Shown here one piece after another: positions 25,283 to 37,578 of a stretch of DNA of 64,000 bases. Position 1 is the first letter of the stretch. Every line of letters starts with the position of its first letter. The DNA is taken from NCBI GenBank assembly GCA_025094145.1, contig JALLLS010000003.1, positions 434,001-498,000 on the forward strand. Direction: 5' to 3'. Source of the DNA: Spinellus fusiger. Taxonomy: Eukaryota > Mucoromycota > Mucoromycetes > Mucorales > Phycomycetaceae. Under the pieces are notes generated by a model. It was not told the DNA's origin. It saw only the letters and a list, made by a program, of their open reading frames with translations, and searched no databases. The position numbers and the translations under genes were made by a program.

Positions 25283-25964
25283 GAAAGATATGCCTTGAGA
25301 AGAAGATATATGCCCGTCCATTGTTCTTTTGTATGTAGGTGTGTGTTTATGGAAATATGAGTAGGATATACTGCCCCTCCTTTTCAGTCTTTAGTCTCTA
25401 GCTGTCACAGTGCATATTCTTATTCTTATTCGTATTCGTATTCTTATTCTTATTCTTATTCTTATTCGTATTCGTATTCTTATTCTTATTCTTATTCTTA
25501 TTCTTACTAATCAATGAATGCCCTATGGAGATCACCGGAGACTTGTTGGTATATTGGCACAGAGACCAATGTGCTCTCTTGCTGTGTCTCATGATATATC
25601 ATGAGGAGCCAAACTAACCACTAGAAACCAATGCCTCATTCTCCTCCAGCTATTCCTAGTATGTTGTGGTCATAAAGACCGTCAATCTGCCAAGAATGTG
25701 TAGGGCGAAAAGCAATAGGAATTAAAAAGTGATTTGGTACATTGGAAAAAGATTTCTCTGGTATTTCAACCAATCAGAGTCATGATTTGACTCATATCAA
25801 ACATTGGCCTATGTAGACCTGCCTTCTCTTTGGTGTGTGAGTGGGTAAGACATTCAACGGTCTTTTAAATCCATGAACGGACTCTCCACATGCTCAAGGG
25901 GGTTACTTGATAAGAAAGAACAGTACAGCATGACAATGGAAGTCAATCCCCTCTAATGGAGTGA
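25283..25964. other. Intergenic with hexanucleotide repeat
   Basis: A TTCTTA/TTCGTA repeat occupies about 25418-25507. The rest is unremarkable A+T-rich DNA leading to the outer edge of the giant inverted repeat. No gene was seen. Confidence 0.5.
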
Positions 25965-26030
25965 TACAGTTCTTCCGATGCCAGTTGAATTATTATTTAG
26001 AAAATGGAGGTCGGGTTTTATAATACTACA

Positions 26031-27050
26031 TACACACCCAAGAATCTTTTTGGCTTTTAAGCGGTAATACCACCTTCCCTTTAGATAATGTAAATATTTC
26101 CCTTATATGGACGGATGTTTGAAATCAAAAGGTTTGTAGATATCCAATCTATTATTTCCTTTTATAGATTACCTCTATCAAATTGTATTATTGTCAACTA
26201 ATCACTTACCATAAATAAAGATATCGATACTCCCCGTCAATGAAAGCACCGACTACCTAAAAGGGACCACATAGTAGAAGAAGAATGAGTAGCAAGGCGT
26301 ATATCTAAGAGATACTACTTTAGCAAGAGGGACCTTTCATAGTTTTATTAGTGGATACCAGCAATTATAAAATTATAAAAAAAGTGTGAAAGAGTGAATA
26401 AATATCAGCCTTTGTTTACTCTTTGAACTGTCCAGATTCTCCCTTTGGTTGAAGCCAAAGACGACATCATGAATAGAATTGTTTATTATAATAACATAGC
26501 TTATAATAATATACTATCACTATGGCTATTGTTGCTCTAGGCTTATTCTTTATAACAATAGAATCTGCACTCTAAAAGCCTTGTGCTTTGTTCTTGGGAG
26601 AAAGATCTCCTGGGACTGACTTGAGAACAGTCTCAACTTGTCTAATAACAAAAGAGTGTTAGTAATAATTCAATCAAGAGAGATAATATGCTTACCTTGT
26701 ACTTAATACTTGTCTTGAGAATAATGAGCCATATATCATCTGTTAGAAGAAGAGTCAATACTATGTCTTGTGGAATACATTGAGCTCAAGCCTAGATAAA
26801 GACACTGTTTACCTTTTTACTTTCAGAATAGCCTTTGGTAGCGTCTACTATCTCATTCTCTTGTTTTTTGTTGTTGTTGATAATATCATATTACCTTGCT
26901 CAGTTATGCCCATCTCGACAAGTGCTTAGGTATCAAGTGAATAGTTTCTGTGAGAAATAATAAAATAATAGCAAGACCAAAGAATAAAAAAATTTCATTC
27001 TGGTGATGTATAAACTTTAGCCTATACTTTACTACAATTAATCAAGTCAA
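26031..27050. mobile_element. E-family copy in left arm, right end lost
   Basis: It starts TACACACCCAAGAATC and carries TTTAAGCGGTAATACC, the same A-end block as at 60900. From about 26470 to 27040 it follows E2 (for example GGAATACATTGAGCTCAAGC and TTCTGGTGATGTATA). No B-type end with CTCCTGGTGTGTA follows, so the copy is truncated or fused to other DNA. Its outer end lies 66 bp inside the arm boundary. Confidence 0.65.
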
Positions 27051-27349
27051 ACAACTCACTCACTCACTTTCTAATCTCAATAGAAATCTTGTTTATCGTG
27101 TATTTCTTGACCATCAACTTCAAGAAAAATGAAATCTTTGCCTACACTATCTGCCAGCAGAAATATCAAACAAATCCCATCTTGAATAAACACAAGGCTA
27201 CACCCAACATGTAAGAATAATCTCAGGTCTAAAAGTAATGTTGCTTATTCTCTGATTTGAATAGTCCCAAGATTGCTTCTTCTAGGTATATATCGTATAA
27301 ACAGGGGCATAAGATAATAGAAACCTAAAATAATCATGCCTGACTGCTA

Positions 27350-27850
27350 TTGTTCATAGACTTTTTCCTATCATCACTACAATCCTCTATAGAAGAAGAT
27401 TCAGACAATGACCAAGAGTTTATCTCTGAGATGGAGAAAGTGCCCAAAGAGGAAGAATTCAACAGCAGCAGTAGCAGTAGCAACAGCTTTGAGGAGGCTT
27501 TCTTTGTAGAGGATATTTTCTCATTTGCCTTAAGATCATTTCTGATCTTCTGTCGTTTCTTTTCTGAAAGTGAGAGTTGCTTATCAAAGACACTTTCAGG
27601 AAAGGCTATAGAGTTGTGCCAGAATATGAGGGATACTTTTCTTGTCAATCCTCAAGAAAAGATACATGCCTTGGACAGGGTTCTCAATCTCGACAAGAGA
27701 GCAAAGAACAATGTCCCCAAGCTTGCCCCCCTCACCACCACCATTCATGAGTTTTTCATGAATAAGCCTTCAGAGCAAATACAGCTCCTCACCGCCAACC
27801 TTATCAAAACAACAATGCTCTCTGCTCTTCATGATAGAAACTCCAACTAA
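27350..27850 (+). CDS. Hypothetical acidic/serine-rich protein (left arm copy)
   Basis: A 166-residue frame with an acidic, Ser-rich N-terminal half (IEEDSDNDQEFISEMEK, then a poly-Ser run). The helical C-terminal part includes KIHALDRVLNLDKRAKNN and QIQLLTANLIKTTMLSAL. The same protein is encoded unchanged in the right arm (50321-50821). No family was recognised. Conservation between arms reflects recent duplication and is not proof of function. It may be the 3' part of a longer gene. Confidence 0.4.
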   Translation: MFIDFFLSSLQSSIEEDSDNDQEFISEMEKVPKEEEFNSSSSSSNSFEEAFFVEDIFSFALRSFLIFCRFFSESESCLSKTLSGKAIELCQNMRDTFLVNPQEKIHALDRVLNLDKRAKNNVPKLAPLTTTIHEFFMNKPSEQIQLLTANLIKTTMLSALHDRNSN

Positions 27851-27928
27851 CATACATCAGCCACTTAAAGAGGGTAGTGGAAGACGCACCTTCTCTTCCA
27901 ACATCCTATAAAGATTGCCTCTTTCTTT

Positions 27929-28099
27929 ATGCAACATGATAGACTGATGGCAGAGTCATATGAAACGGTATCTGGTCTGTTCTTTTCTAGAAACAGCATT
28001 GTCATTTTAGACAATATAAAAGACATCAAGCTTTTCAACAACACCCTGGACGAGATATCTACCAAGCATCCATTATTGATTTTTACCGAGTACGAATAG
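27929..28099 (+). CDS. Short hypothetical frame (left arm copy)
   Basis: A 56-residue frame beginning MQHDRLMAESYETVSGLF lies 79 bp after the preceding hypothetical frame, on the same strand. It could be a further exon of that gene, but no clean splice junction was found. The mirrored copy is at about 50072-50242. Confidence 0.25.
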   Translation: MQHDRLMAESYETVSGLFFSRNSIVILDNIKDIKLFNNTLDEISTKHPLLIFTEYE

Positions 28100-28477
28100 C
28101 AAATGCCCACCAAGCGTCTAATATTCATTTTTACTGACTGAGTTCACCTGTGTTCTATTGAAATAATTTTTGTTTAATCAACCATTCTACATCACGAAGA
28201 AATTGAATGGTTTAGTGTAATACTTTGATTTTTTATTTCATAAAATCATTGTTAAAATTAATCTAATGGCAAAAGGTGTGGTTTAGGAATATAATATATA
28301 CATTTCTCAATTTGCTTTTGTTATTGACTGAGCTGGCTTATACTTTATTCCAAATTACATTGATTACGTTTTACAATAACAAGTCTTATAGGAATAGAGG
28401 TATGTTCTTTATCTTTATTTTCCAACAACATGATTTTTCAACAACAAGAAAAATTTGTACTAGAACTGGACATCATA

Positions 28478-28849
28478 TTACTGTACAGTTGAATTCCATT
28501 CATTGGTAAACAAGAGCACAGTCAAAGATATTGTCCGAGTGTATCGCTTATATCGACCAGGAGAGGTTTCAATCTGTACTTTAGCAACAATAAATGGCTC
28601 AGTAGGTACGTCTTCTAGATAGCAAATATAGACATCTACGAGGTCGCCGAGACGCTTCTCGCATCCTCTTTTGTTTATGACATTGATGGCTTTTCCATAA
28701 TAAATTAATGTTTCTTGTGCACGTGTGATCATTGTTGTTGTTTCCATTACACTGATGTATAGGCTGTTTTCTTGTCTGACAGTCCTTAATAGCCATTGTT
28801 TCTGTTGATAATTCGAGGTCGAATACACTATTTTCGAAAAAAAATTCAT
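28478..28849 (-). CDS. Hypothetical protein fragment (left arm copy)
   Basis: A 123-codon minus-strand frame with a protein-like composition (ETTTMITRAQETLIYYGK, then LGDLVDVYICYLEDVP). No family was recognised. In the right arm the same frame runs seven residues longer because an A8 run here is one base shorter there. It is probably a fragment of a captured or decayed gene. Confidence 0.35.
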   Translation of the reverse strand: MNFFSKIVYSTSNYQQKQWLLRTVRQENSLYISVMETTTMITRAQETLIYYGKAINVINKRGCEKRLGDLVDVYICYLEDVPTEPFIVAKVQIETSPGRYKRYTRTISLTVLLFTNEWNSTVQ

Positions 28850-28984
28850 TGAAGAGAACGTGGTGAGACATCAGCAGGATATCTGAAGCGCACTGTAGCC
28901 ACTAGGTAACAGCAGTGATATATCCTTGGTCTCTACCACTTCAATACCAACAACTTTTGCACCACTCCTAGCGAGAAGACTGAG

Positions 28985-31086
28985 GCTGCTTAGTGCTTCT
29001 ACAAACAATTGTACACTCTAGATCCAACTGAGGACTCAACCCTTAATTCTGCGCTAGAGACTATTCCCACAACATGCATTATACCATCCAATGTTAGAGA
29101 TGACACATGTGGTTCATCCACCATGGATGGTCTTCTGATAGGTCTTCCACACACACCACGTCGAAGTAGTCCTGGCTCAGACAAGGTCCCTTATGAGATT
29201 CTTACTCTTGTTTTCTAACATAACATTTATGGCAATTTAGTCATAGAAGTGTACAAAGATGCTCTGGTACCTGGTATCTTCCCTCATAGTTGGCGTGATA
29301 CGGCTATGGTACAGTTGCCCAAGGCAGGTGATCTCTCTCTTCTTTGCAATTGGAAACCCATCTCTCTCACTAATGCAGACGTTAAGGTGCTTACTCGTTT
29401 GGTGAATGCACATTATTGGCAAGTGTAGACCCTTGGTGAATCCCTGTCAAACAGGCTTTGTGCGTGGTAGGTTCATAGCCGACAATGGTATGATGGCATG
29501 ACTGGTGAAGGAGGATGCCCAGAGATGTTGGTCTTCTAGCATTGGTGTAATGATAGATCAGGAAAAGGTGTACGATCATGTCCAGTCCTTGTATCCATCT
29601 TTTGTTATTCTTTGGTTTGGCATTCCACTCTATACATCTTTGGCACAGAGAGATATCTTTTCCCACTCGACTGCTGGATGCTATCAGTATGTCAGTGTCA
29701 GATCCATTCACAGCATCAGCTGTCTGTTTTCGGGAGAGCAACTGTTACTAATGCTCTTGTTCTTTCGATGGCTTGGTATGCTCTCAGAGTGATCCCTGTC
29801 TCTAAGCTTTTCTTTCGTCGACTCTCGTCAATTATCTCTTCTTTTCTTCAACACCGCATGTTTCCTGTTGTTCGTTACTCTTTTCTCACTTCACCCAAGG
29901 GTAAAGGAGAACTGGGTATATTGGATCCACCTAGATAGCAATTAGCACCACAATGGCATTGGCTTACACTTTTGCCTTTAACTTGTGCCAGTAGTTCTAT
30001 TGCTACTGTCTACATCAGACATATGTTTCAGTCTAGGTGCAATGTTGATGACTATTTTATCTCACTTTTCTTTCCGTCTTCTCGCTCTTTCTTTTTTGGA
30101 AAGAAAAAAAAATGGCCTCAATTCTCCAGTCACCTTGCTTAAAGCCATGGATGCCTTGCCCCAACCTCTCTTTGACTGTTCTCTGTCACCAAGCATATGC
30201 TTGACCTTACCGTTGAAGGATGTTTGGCAATTAAACTCCGAGAATTCTAAATAATCTCATTGATACCGAAAACTTCTGGTTAGAGATGCTTTTTTCTTTG
30301 ATCCAGCTCTACAAGGTCTTCAATAGAAGCCAGTAGCAGATTCACAAGTAGCTCCACACCTAACTCACCACATTTGTCGTGCCCATGCTAGAAGGATAAT
30401 TCTCTTGGCTGTTCTGCTAGTGAGATGTTGTTTTCCTCCTCTGACTATCGATTCCAATGAACAGAGACCAGGGATCTACGATCTTAGCCCAGTGGTGAGC
30501 TGCCTGAAATTAGGGAAAATCCCGATCCACAAATTGAACTCTCGCTCCTACCGTCGCCTGACTTTGCCTGTTCAAGCAGTTCCTTCTTTCAGTCAACCTC
30601 TTATAAAAGTACAATGGAAATACTTCTGGCAATTTCCCATACAACACTCAGCGCGCAATGTGTGGTTTCGCCTACTTCATGGTAAACTGCCTTGCCGCCA
30701 ACGACTTTACTCTCTTGTTCCTGCAATTTTTACCTCCAGCTCTTGTCTCTTGTGCAACCACCCTGTTGAAGATCCACTTCTTATTCCAATGCCCACCCAA
30801 GTGGCAGGTCTGGTTTGATGTGTGGTCATCTCAATTTGGATATGCACCCACTTTTTTTTTTTTTTAACAATTTCTGACTCTTTTTGCACTATCTTTTCCA
30901 TAAGAAAACGTATATGAGTCTATTTACTCTTGCCAAATCATCAGTTCGATATTATTAGCCATTTGGAGAGCACATTGGAGACTTGTTTTTGATAAAAAGC
31001 CCTTTCTACCCACTGTGGTAGCCCAATGTGCAGTCTCTTTGGTGATTATTCTAGCAGAAGAGCAAGAACTAGACAATGATCTGTAG
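28985..31086 (+). pseudogene. LINE reverse transcriptase relic (left arm copy)
   Basis: Broken frames spell a non-LTR retrotransposon ORF2 in order. First comes a palm start (RRSSPGSDKVPYEIL; IFPHSWRDTAMVQLPKAGDL; NWKPISLTNADVKVLTRL). Next is a middle part with stops, then the C-terminal zinc-binding region (NVWFRLLHGKLPCRQRLYSL, SSCLLCNHPVEDPLL), and a tail IWRAHWRLVFDKKPFLP ending at 31086. Many stops and frame changes make it inactive. The endonuclease part is missing. Confidence 0.8.
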
Positions 31087-34000
31087 TAATTTTGTTTCTT
31101 CTTTTTATTTTGCTCTTCTATAGACATAGCCTTTTCTATTGTCTTCTTGCCTCCTTCTGATAGGTTGTGCGTGTAAATAAAACCGAAGTCATTGACCTCC
31201 ATACAAAAAAAATAATACAAACATCAATATTGGCTGGTAGTAAGAATTAAAATAGACAGGTATTTTATCTCATGAAGATATAGAAGCAGTATCTAATACT
31301 TTAAGGCTAAAAAAAAGCCTTCATTTATTAATTTATATTTTCACAAAAATGATATATAATATCATTTAACAAGCATCCTCAAGAGTTGGTTGGACGAAAG
31401 ACCTATAGTTATGACACTTGTTTTTGAAGGCATGATCGACATATAAAATCATTCTCAAAACAGTATTCTCAAATGAAAACAAATATATGGCTTATAATCA
31501 TTTATTTATAATCATTTATTTATAATGGTATATTTATTTATTTTTGTGAAAATCAATCAATCAATAAAAACTAAACTGGTCTGTTATGTGGTCCATATGA
31601 AGTGATAATTAGTGTAATAAATTAACAGAATCATTATGACAATCTTTAGAATATAAAGCAATATACAGTTATAGGAAAAGCCAAATCTTTATTCAACTGT
31701 ATAATTGGTATTTTATTCTATTATAAAAAAAAAGAAAAAGTAAATCAGAAAAAGAAAGAAAGAAAAGAAAAGGCAGATAATGTCCACATGCATATATGTT
31801 GATGTATTTAATAGGTGTCCGGTTAATGATTATATTGTACATACAACCAGTAACATATTCCATGTGATGGATTTGAATGTGTTTTTATATATATTAAATT
31901 ATGGTAAGTTGACTCGATATTTTAATATACCTAAAGTACAACACATACAGCGTCTAAGTCATAGAATAGTAATGTCGCCCAATTGATAATACATACACTC
32001 GGATAAACTAAGATATCCACTAGACACTTCTTTTCTCTATGCTATGTCACTGATTGATTCAAATGTGCTTTTTATTTATCACTGGACCATACTACAGTCA
32101 GTGACTGAGAATTGAACTAATACATTAAGCAAAGATGAACACCCAAACACCCTAATGAGCTACGATAGTTTCTCAGGCATTGAGTCTCCTTTATAAAATA
32201 CATATCTGCTGTATGAACATTGCACTATTCTCAATGAAAGGATTACCCTTGGGTCGTGGCTAAGTGATAAACAAGGCTGGGTTATTATTTGTATTAAAAA
32301 TAGCTACCAAGCTTTTGACAATTGATGGTATACATTATATCCGAATACAACAACACTACAAGACATGGTATCTTAATTGAAATTTACAAATAAATGGCTG
32401 TTAAAAGAAACTATATCTTTTCAAAAGAGAACAGTAGGATATAGGCACTAGCAGTTTGAAAGAACAACCGTTTGAATGAGAAGCACTAATTAAATTTTCA
32501 TTCCATAACTGGTGATGGCCATTTGCTTCATTGGCATGCGACTGACTGAGAAGTGATCAGCCTTCCATATGTGAGATACGATATCCCAAAATATTCATTT
32601 TAATAATGATGTATACCAATAATAAGTGATTGAGCTTTCTATAAAAGAAGGACGTTTTGTAAAAGATTTTTGGCATCTTCTCTGTCTACTTTAATATTCT
32701 CTAATTTTATTTTATTTTATTACAATGAACTTTGATCTTTCTTGGTTTTTTTCTGGTAAGATCTTTACTTTCTTATTGATAAGAAATGCTGACAGTGTAT
32801 TGATTTCAATATTTTACTGATTTCCACAATGAAAACTCTGAGACTATGACGGAACACTTTCTAGTAAGATCCTTACAGTCTTACTGATAAATTATGCCAT
32901 CACTTTATTGACTTTAACAATACACTGATATTTCTACTGGATAACCCAGACAACACAGTGGAGCAGACAATGGTAAGATTCTTATAGTCCTTTTGAGAAA
33001 AGAAACTGAAAATTCATAATTTCTATGCCGCACTAATGTTCTCAATGAGAAATTTCGAGACTATGAGGGTTTGCTTGAAAAGATAGCCATCCGACGTTGG
33101 ATAAATAGACTACTGACGTAATGGACTACTGACGTGTATGATATGTGGATTGCCGAAAACAGTCAACTGAAGGCTTTTCTATTTATTCTTTTCACTCTTT
33201 AATATATTTATTTTCCACATACCCTTTTCCTATTGGGACTTTTTATTGTAGGAACTCTACTCTAAAATAAATCAGTTGTCTTGTGCCTTTACAATATAGC
33301 TATTATAAATCGTCGGGTCATTTACAACTTCTATTGAATTTTTAGTTAAAAAATACATACTAAGTTATGTGTGAAAATTACAAACAACTCTTCAGGTCTA
33401 TAACTACAGAATCCATAAACATATATATAAGACTACTCAGAATTGAACGATTCGATTGATGGTATCTGCAGCTGTATTCACACAGGGTATATATATATGT
33501 GTGTGTTACTAGAACATAGGAGAATAGGCCTTGGATCAAACATACAGCACGGGCGAGTTCTTTATTGTTTGAACTACACTACCCCGCTCCACGTATCACA
33601 CGTCTCAACTTCCTATGCTTCTTGATGAGAGAAGCATTATTAATAACACTGAAAGAAAAGAAAAAAGCCCGATTTCCCTCTCAGCTTGTAAATTGTGCCC
33701 TTTGAAACTAGTGTTCATATTCTGGCAAAGCCTGTCCGTGGTCTGAGATAAACTGCATTACCTCACGATACTCTTCTCTTGTCTCTCTCAGTTTAAGGGT
33801 TCAGCTATATTATAGATAATGATTCGAATGCTCTTTGGAACTCTCTGCTACATGGATAAAAAAAAAGATACAAAAAAATTCAACAAGACAAGAATAAAAA
33901 AGAGACAGGAAAAGAAAGGGGGAGACTAAGACTACTAGGTCTCCTGAATGTTCCTGTGTTCCATTCTGCAGTTGGTCAAAGGGCCAAAGAAGTTTCATTA

Positions 34001-34768
34001 GATAAACCCAAAGGAAAAGACAAGAACAGAAAGACAGTGGAGGTCTTGTCTCTCTCATTAAGAATAAACCTGTACCCCAAAAGAAAATGGCCTTGAAAAC
34101 CGCAGCTTCCATCTATTGCTTCAAGGCACAAGAGATAATAAAGACGTCCATATCAAAAAGCAGCACATCATGAAACACTATCCCAGTCACATGTCTATGT
34201 ATGACGTCAATTGTTAACGGCATATTATAGTGTGGATTCTAACGATGAACTGAAAATGGCTGTATGCCTTTTCTATTGTGTATTATACACTATATCCCAT
34301 GTCTTTTATATAATACACAGCACTAATTGTTCTATCTATCACTCTGTCTGTATATTTCTTTCTTTCTATCTATCTTTCTATCTATCTATATGTTCCTAGT
34401 TCTGTCTATGTCTCTAACAAAGCACTCTCCTTGACTTGCACCATACTCTTTCTCAATTAATTTGTTTATAATAAAACAGAAGCTAAACTAGTCATTATTC
34501 CTTCTATTGTTATAAGAAGGCCTTGATGCTTACTTGATAGTACTAAATAGAATGTACACTATGGTAGATAGAAAGATAGCTGCCAAAGCATGTTTTACAC
34601 ACTAACAGGTAAGAAAAGGCCCTGATACCACAAGTCAAATAAGTCCTCCAAAAAGGCGGGTTAAGTACGTATTAGTGGAGAAACAAATTGAACACTTGTT
34701 GTTTGTGCATTCTGTAGAAACACTGCGCTAAGTGTGGTACGATATACGAACCAAAGGATGTGCGGACT
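31087..34768. other. A+T-rich gene-poor stretch of left arm
   Basis: No supportable gene. It includes repeated TCATTTATTTATAA words near 31490-31525. Three copies of a TCTTACTGATAA-like block with nearby TGACTTTAACA words occur near 32750-32990, suggesting an old tandem duplication. A CTAT simple repeat lies at about 34360-34395. The mirrored region is 43408-47085. Confidence 0.5.
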
Positions 34769-35026
34769 TCAAGCTGCTCTAAAGCGGTTACCCCCATGGT
34801 TTAGATCTCCGATCCGGGTCATGTTGTTCGTCAAAGAATGCTCTGTGTGAATAGTGCACGATTCACACATCAATTGGAGGCCACAACATGATACCCGTAA
34901 TCTTGGCTTGGGTCTTCTTTTGTTCCGTGCTGGGAAAATAATTAAAATAAGTCTCAGCAGTTTAAAACTCCTTAACTGTGCCTCATATAAGAAGCAACCC
35001 TGAACCAATTGTGAGACTAATGGCAA
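34769..35026 (-). pseudogene. Possible Fanzor/TnpB-like C-terminal relic (left arm copy)
   Basis: An 85-residue frame contains KRRPKPRLRVSCCGLQLMC, CESC, then NNMTRIGDLNHGGNRFRAA. Some fungal Fanzor-like proteins end with an HGL-C...C zinc ribbon followed by a RuvC-III block and an NM-x-RI...RF tail, which this resembles. The RuvC-III Asp block itself is not visible, so this is resemblance only. It could be another transposon protein. Confidence 0.3.
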
Positions 35027-36065
35027 ATGCGTACATAGTATGCACCATGCTAAACATATTACTATGTGATATACTTTTATCTATCATCCAATTCAATTTA
35101 TTTACACATCGATAATTAACACTCATTGCTCTCTTTTGCTCTTAGACACCTAGGGCCTTATAAGAAAATAAATGTAGACAAAGAACTTGAGTAGCCTTCC
35201 TTTTTTTTTCATTGCTAGGGGCTAAGATTTTATATTTAGCCATCAACTCTATATATGTGATGATGAAGAAAAAGCCGGTGTCATTGGCTGGAGAAATGAT
35301 TGATACATGCATAGATACATGTTCCCCCTATCATTCTAGGACATGCACAACATTCTATTCAAGTGTCTGGTACACTTTATTATTATTATCTCTTGAACAC
35401 TTTATTATTATTATTCAGCCAAGCAGAAATAACGAGACTAAACAAAGATGATTTTTATTGAGTGAAGAGTGGTTCCTTATTTATACCTTTTGTTAGTGCC
35501 TATCCTTCAGTGGCCTTTTACATTATGGTAGTTAATGATTAGTCGATTTCATGGCTTATTGATAGATGCAGCTGTAAGGTTGGTGTAGATGATCTATCCT
35601 ATAGTAAAATACATAGGTAGAGCCTTATGGTCGGCTCATTGAATAAATACTCTATTATTGAAACCATCAGTTATTATGAGTCTTCACTTTAGCTGCCTTT
35701 GATAGGTCTTATTTATCCACTAAGGATTCATAGATGAAGGCAGTTCTTGTTAAATGTCCGATAGTATACTGAGCTAAGAAGGTTGATTTGTAGTTACGAC
35801 CGATCAGTGAGATGATACATAGATGTACTATGTTACTTGTGTGCACTAAAGCTTTCATAGAGTATCCTGAATGTCACACTAAACTACTCATTGTTGAAGA
35901 ATTCATGGAGAATCTTTGGATTGAAGTCGGAACACAACAGCTACAGCCCATAACAGAAACATGACAACAAGAACAGAGACAGAGAAAGAAAAGAAGAAGA
36001 AAACACCACAATAAAGGTAAACATGACTTTTGAGTTCGCACAGAAAACACAGTTATCTCAGAGAT
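35027..36065. other. Left arm, gene-free segment
   Basis: A+T-rich with short simple repeats (TTATTATTAT near 35375 and 35405). A 79-codon frame at 35212-35451 has no domain and is not considered a gene. The mirrored region is 42111-43149. Confidence 0.45.
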
Positions 36066-36145
36066 AGTAATAGTAATAGTAATAGTAATAGTAATAGTAA
36101 TAGTAATAGTAATAGTAATAGTAATAGTAATAGTAATAGAAATAA
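36066..36145. repeat. TAGTAA hexanucleotide microsatellite
   Basis: About 13 units of AGTAAT with only the last changed to AGAAAT. The partner at about 42029-42110 is one unit shorter and has most units changed to AGAAAT (read as ATTTCT on plus). Confidence 0.9.
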
Positions 36146-36172
36146 AATCAGATATCTTTTATTGATTACAAC

Positions 36173-37578
36173 TACAGTCCCATGCAATAAATGAGTAAAC
36201 AAAAAAATCTATTTTTTATTTTTTATTTTATTTTTGAAAAATAAAGGCTATCTATCAGTCTAAGATATTCATAATAAATGATTCATAGAATAAAAAAGAT
36301 TTAGAAAAATTTTTCATTAAATAATTGTCTACATTTTTATTATAAAAAATACTTCTCAGTACTTTGTAGCAAAGCCTATATCTTTAATCACAGTAGATCA
36401 CCTCCTTGATATACTATCCACCAAATTTTCCAGAAATCCATTTGGGATCTTCTCCCATTCATCACACAAGCATCGTTCAAGCTGTTTTTCATTGTTTATG
36501 ATTGTTCAATGCAGCTTGATCTTCATTTCAAGATAGACCTAGACATGCTTAATTGGGTTAAGATTTGAACTTTGTGCAGACTAAAAATCGAAACTTTTGA
36601 TCATACATCTCTCTTGTATGTAGCATCTACTATGTTCCTGTGTGACAAGGAGCACCGTCTTTTTGGAAGAGCGTGGTCTCATTGAGGTCTTCTTGAATTT
36701 TTCGGAAACAAGGAAGAAAGTCTTTGGCAAGTACATTAACATATGTCTTGATCAACTGATCCCTCCAAGAGTACAAGATGTCCTATATCCCTGTGCCAAA
36801 AGCAACCCCAAACCATGGCCAAAACCTTACCATAATTGTATATTTGTTGCAAATGACGCTTTTCATACCTTTCACTTTTTTCTTTAATCACTCTAGTCCC
36901 TTTATTCTTGTTCACAGCTGTAAAGCGAGATTTTTCAGACCAAACGACATTACTCCACCTCTCCACTGGCTGATCAACCCTGATTTTACACTATTCTCAT
37001 CGTTTATGCTTATGAGTAAGTGTCATACCAGATTTTCTTGATGGTGAGTATGAAAAAAAAAACCGAGTTTATTCATATATTTTAGAAAATACTTACGGCA
37101 AATACTCATGCCTGCATCATTCATATATTTCAAATGATATGCAATTGTTTGTATAGGGTATCTACGAATAAACAAAACCATTGCCAGTCTTGAAGTAGAT
37201 AAAACCTTTCAAGGTCTTCCTGTAAGCATTATGGGTCTGTTTCTGCCTTTGTTTTTATACAATGGGACAATCTTGCCCACTGTGATCTTTGGGATGTCAA
37301 GATTGTCAGGAATCTCTTGATAAGTAGCATGTCTTTTCCATTATCCTATGATTTGACCTCTAATAAACATATTATGCTCTCTTCTTTTGATAGGAATATC
37401 TTCATGTTCTTAGCTAATATTTGGCTGATTTTCATTACTTGAAGTCTTTTTTTTTGAATAAGTTATAAAAGAAAAAAAGAAAAAAAGAAAAGAAAAAGAA
37501 AAAGACCTTTATTTTATTTTTGAAGAATAAAAAATAAAAACTTATTTGCCGACCACTCATTTATTGCTTGGGACTGTA
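36173..37578 (-). mobile_element. Tc1/mariner-type element B (decayed), at the arm edge
   Basis: TA at both ends. The left end is TACAGTCCCATGCAATAAAT and the inverse of the right end is TACAGTCCCAAGCAATAAAT. The unit is about 1.4 kb. It sits exactly where homology between the giant arms ends: after its right TA the sequence reads TATGT, matching five more bases of the right arm before diverging. Confidence 0.85.
36736..36966 (-). pseudogene. Tc1-type transposase fragment
   Basis: The only readable part of element B's transposase: WSNVVWSEKSRFTAV, where active enzymes have WSDESRF, then KGTRVIKEKSERYEKRHL and MVWGCFW. The catalytic Asp is changed and the rest is broken by stops in all frames. 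Confidence 0.75.

Larger units (their letters stand above)
25965..36174. repeat. Giant inverted repeat, left arm (10.2 kb)
   Basis: It matches the reverse complement of 41996-52205. Paired positions sum to 78170 at both outer and inner ends and to 78171-78176 between, so only a handful of small indels separate the arms. Differences noticed include A/G at TTTAGAAAATGG, G/A in AAAGCACCGAC, an A8/A7 run near 28840, and one hexamer unit near 36.1 kb. Confidence 0.95.

Noticed and set aside
29505..29792. Several 60-137-codon frames between 28.99 and 30.9 kb taken as separate genes
   Set aside because: They are pieces of one decayed LINE ORF2 or out-of-frame shadows of it.
30924..31220. 98-codon minus-strand frame, identical in the other arm (46952-47248)
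   Set aside because: It is antisense to the readable tail of the LINE reverse transcriptase (IWRAHWRLVFDKKPF) on the plus strand; a shadow frame.
33530..33620. Short stem-rich stretch considered as a tRNA
   Set aside because: No cloverleaf with proper anticodon and T-arm could be drawn; no tRNA or rRNA gene was recognised anywhere in the window.
34680..34790. Plus-strand HCAKCGTIYEPKDV motif, possibly a zinc ribbon with RuvC-III
   Set aside because: Very short, stops on both sides, and overlaps the more convincing minus-strand frame.
36066..36145. Regularly spaced repeats that might suggest a CRISPR array
   Set aside because: Simple hexamer microsatellite with no spacers; the host is eukaryotic.
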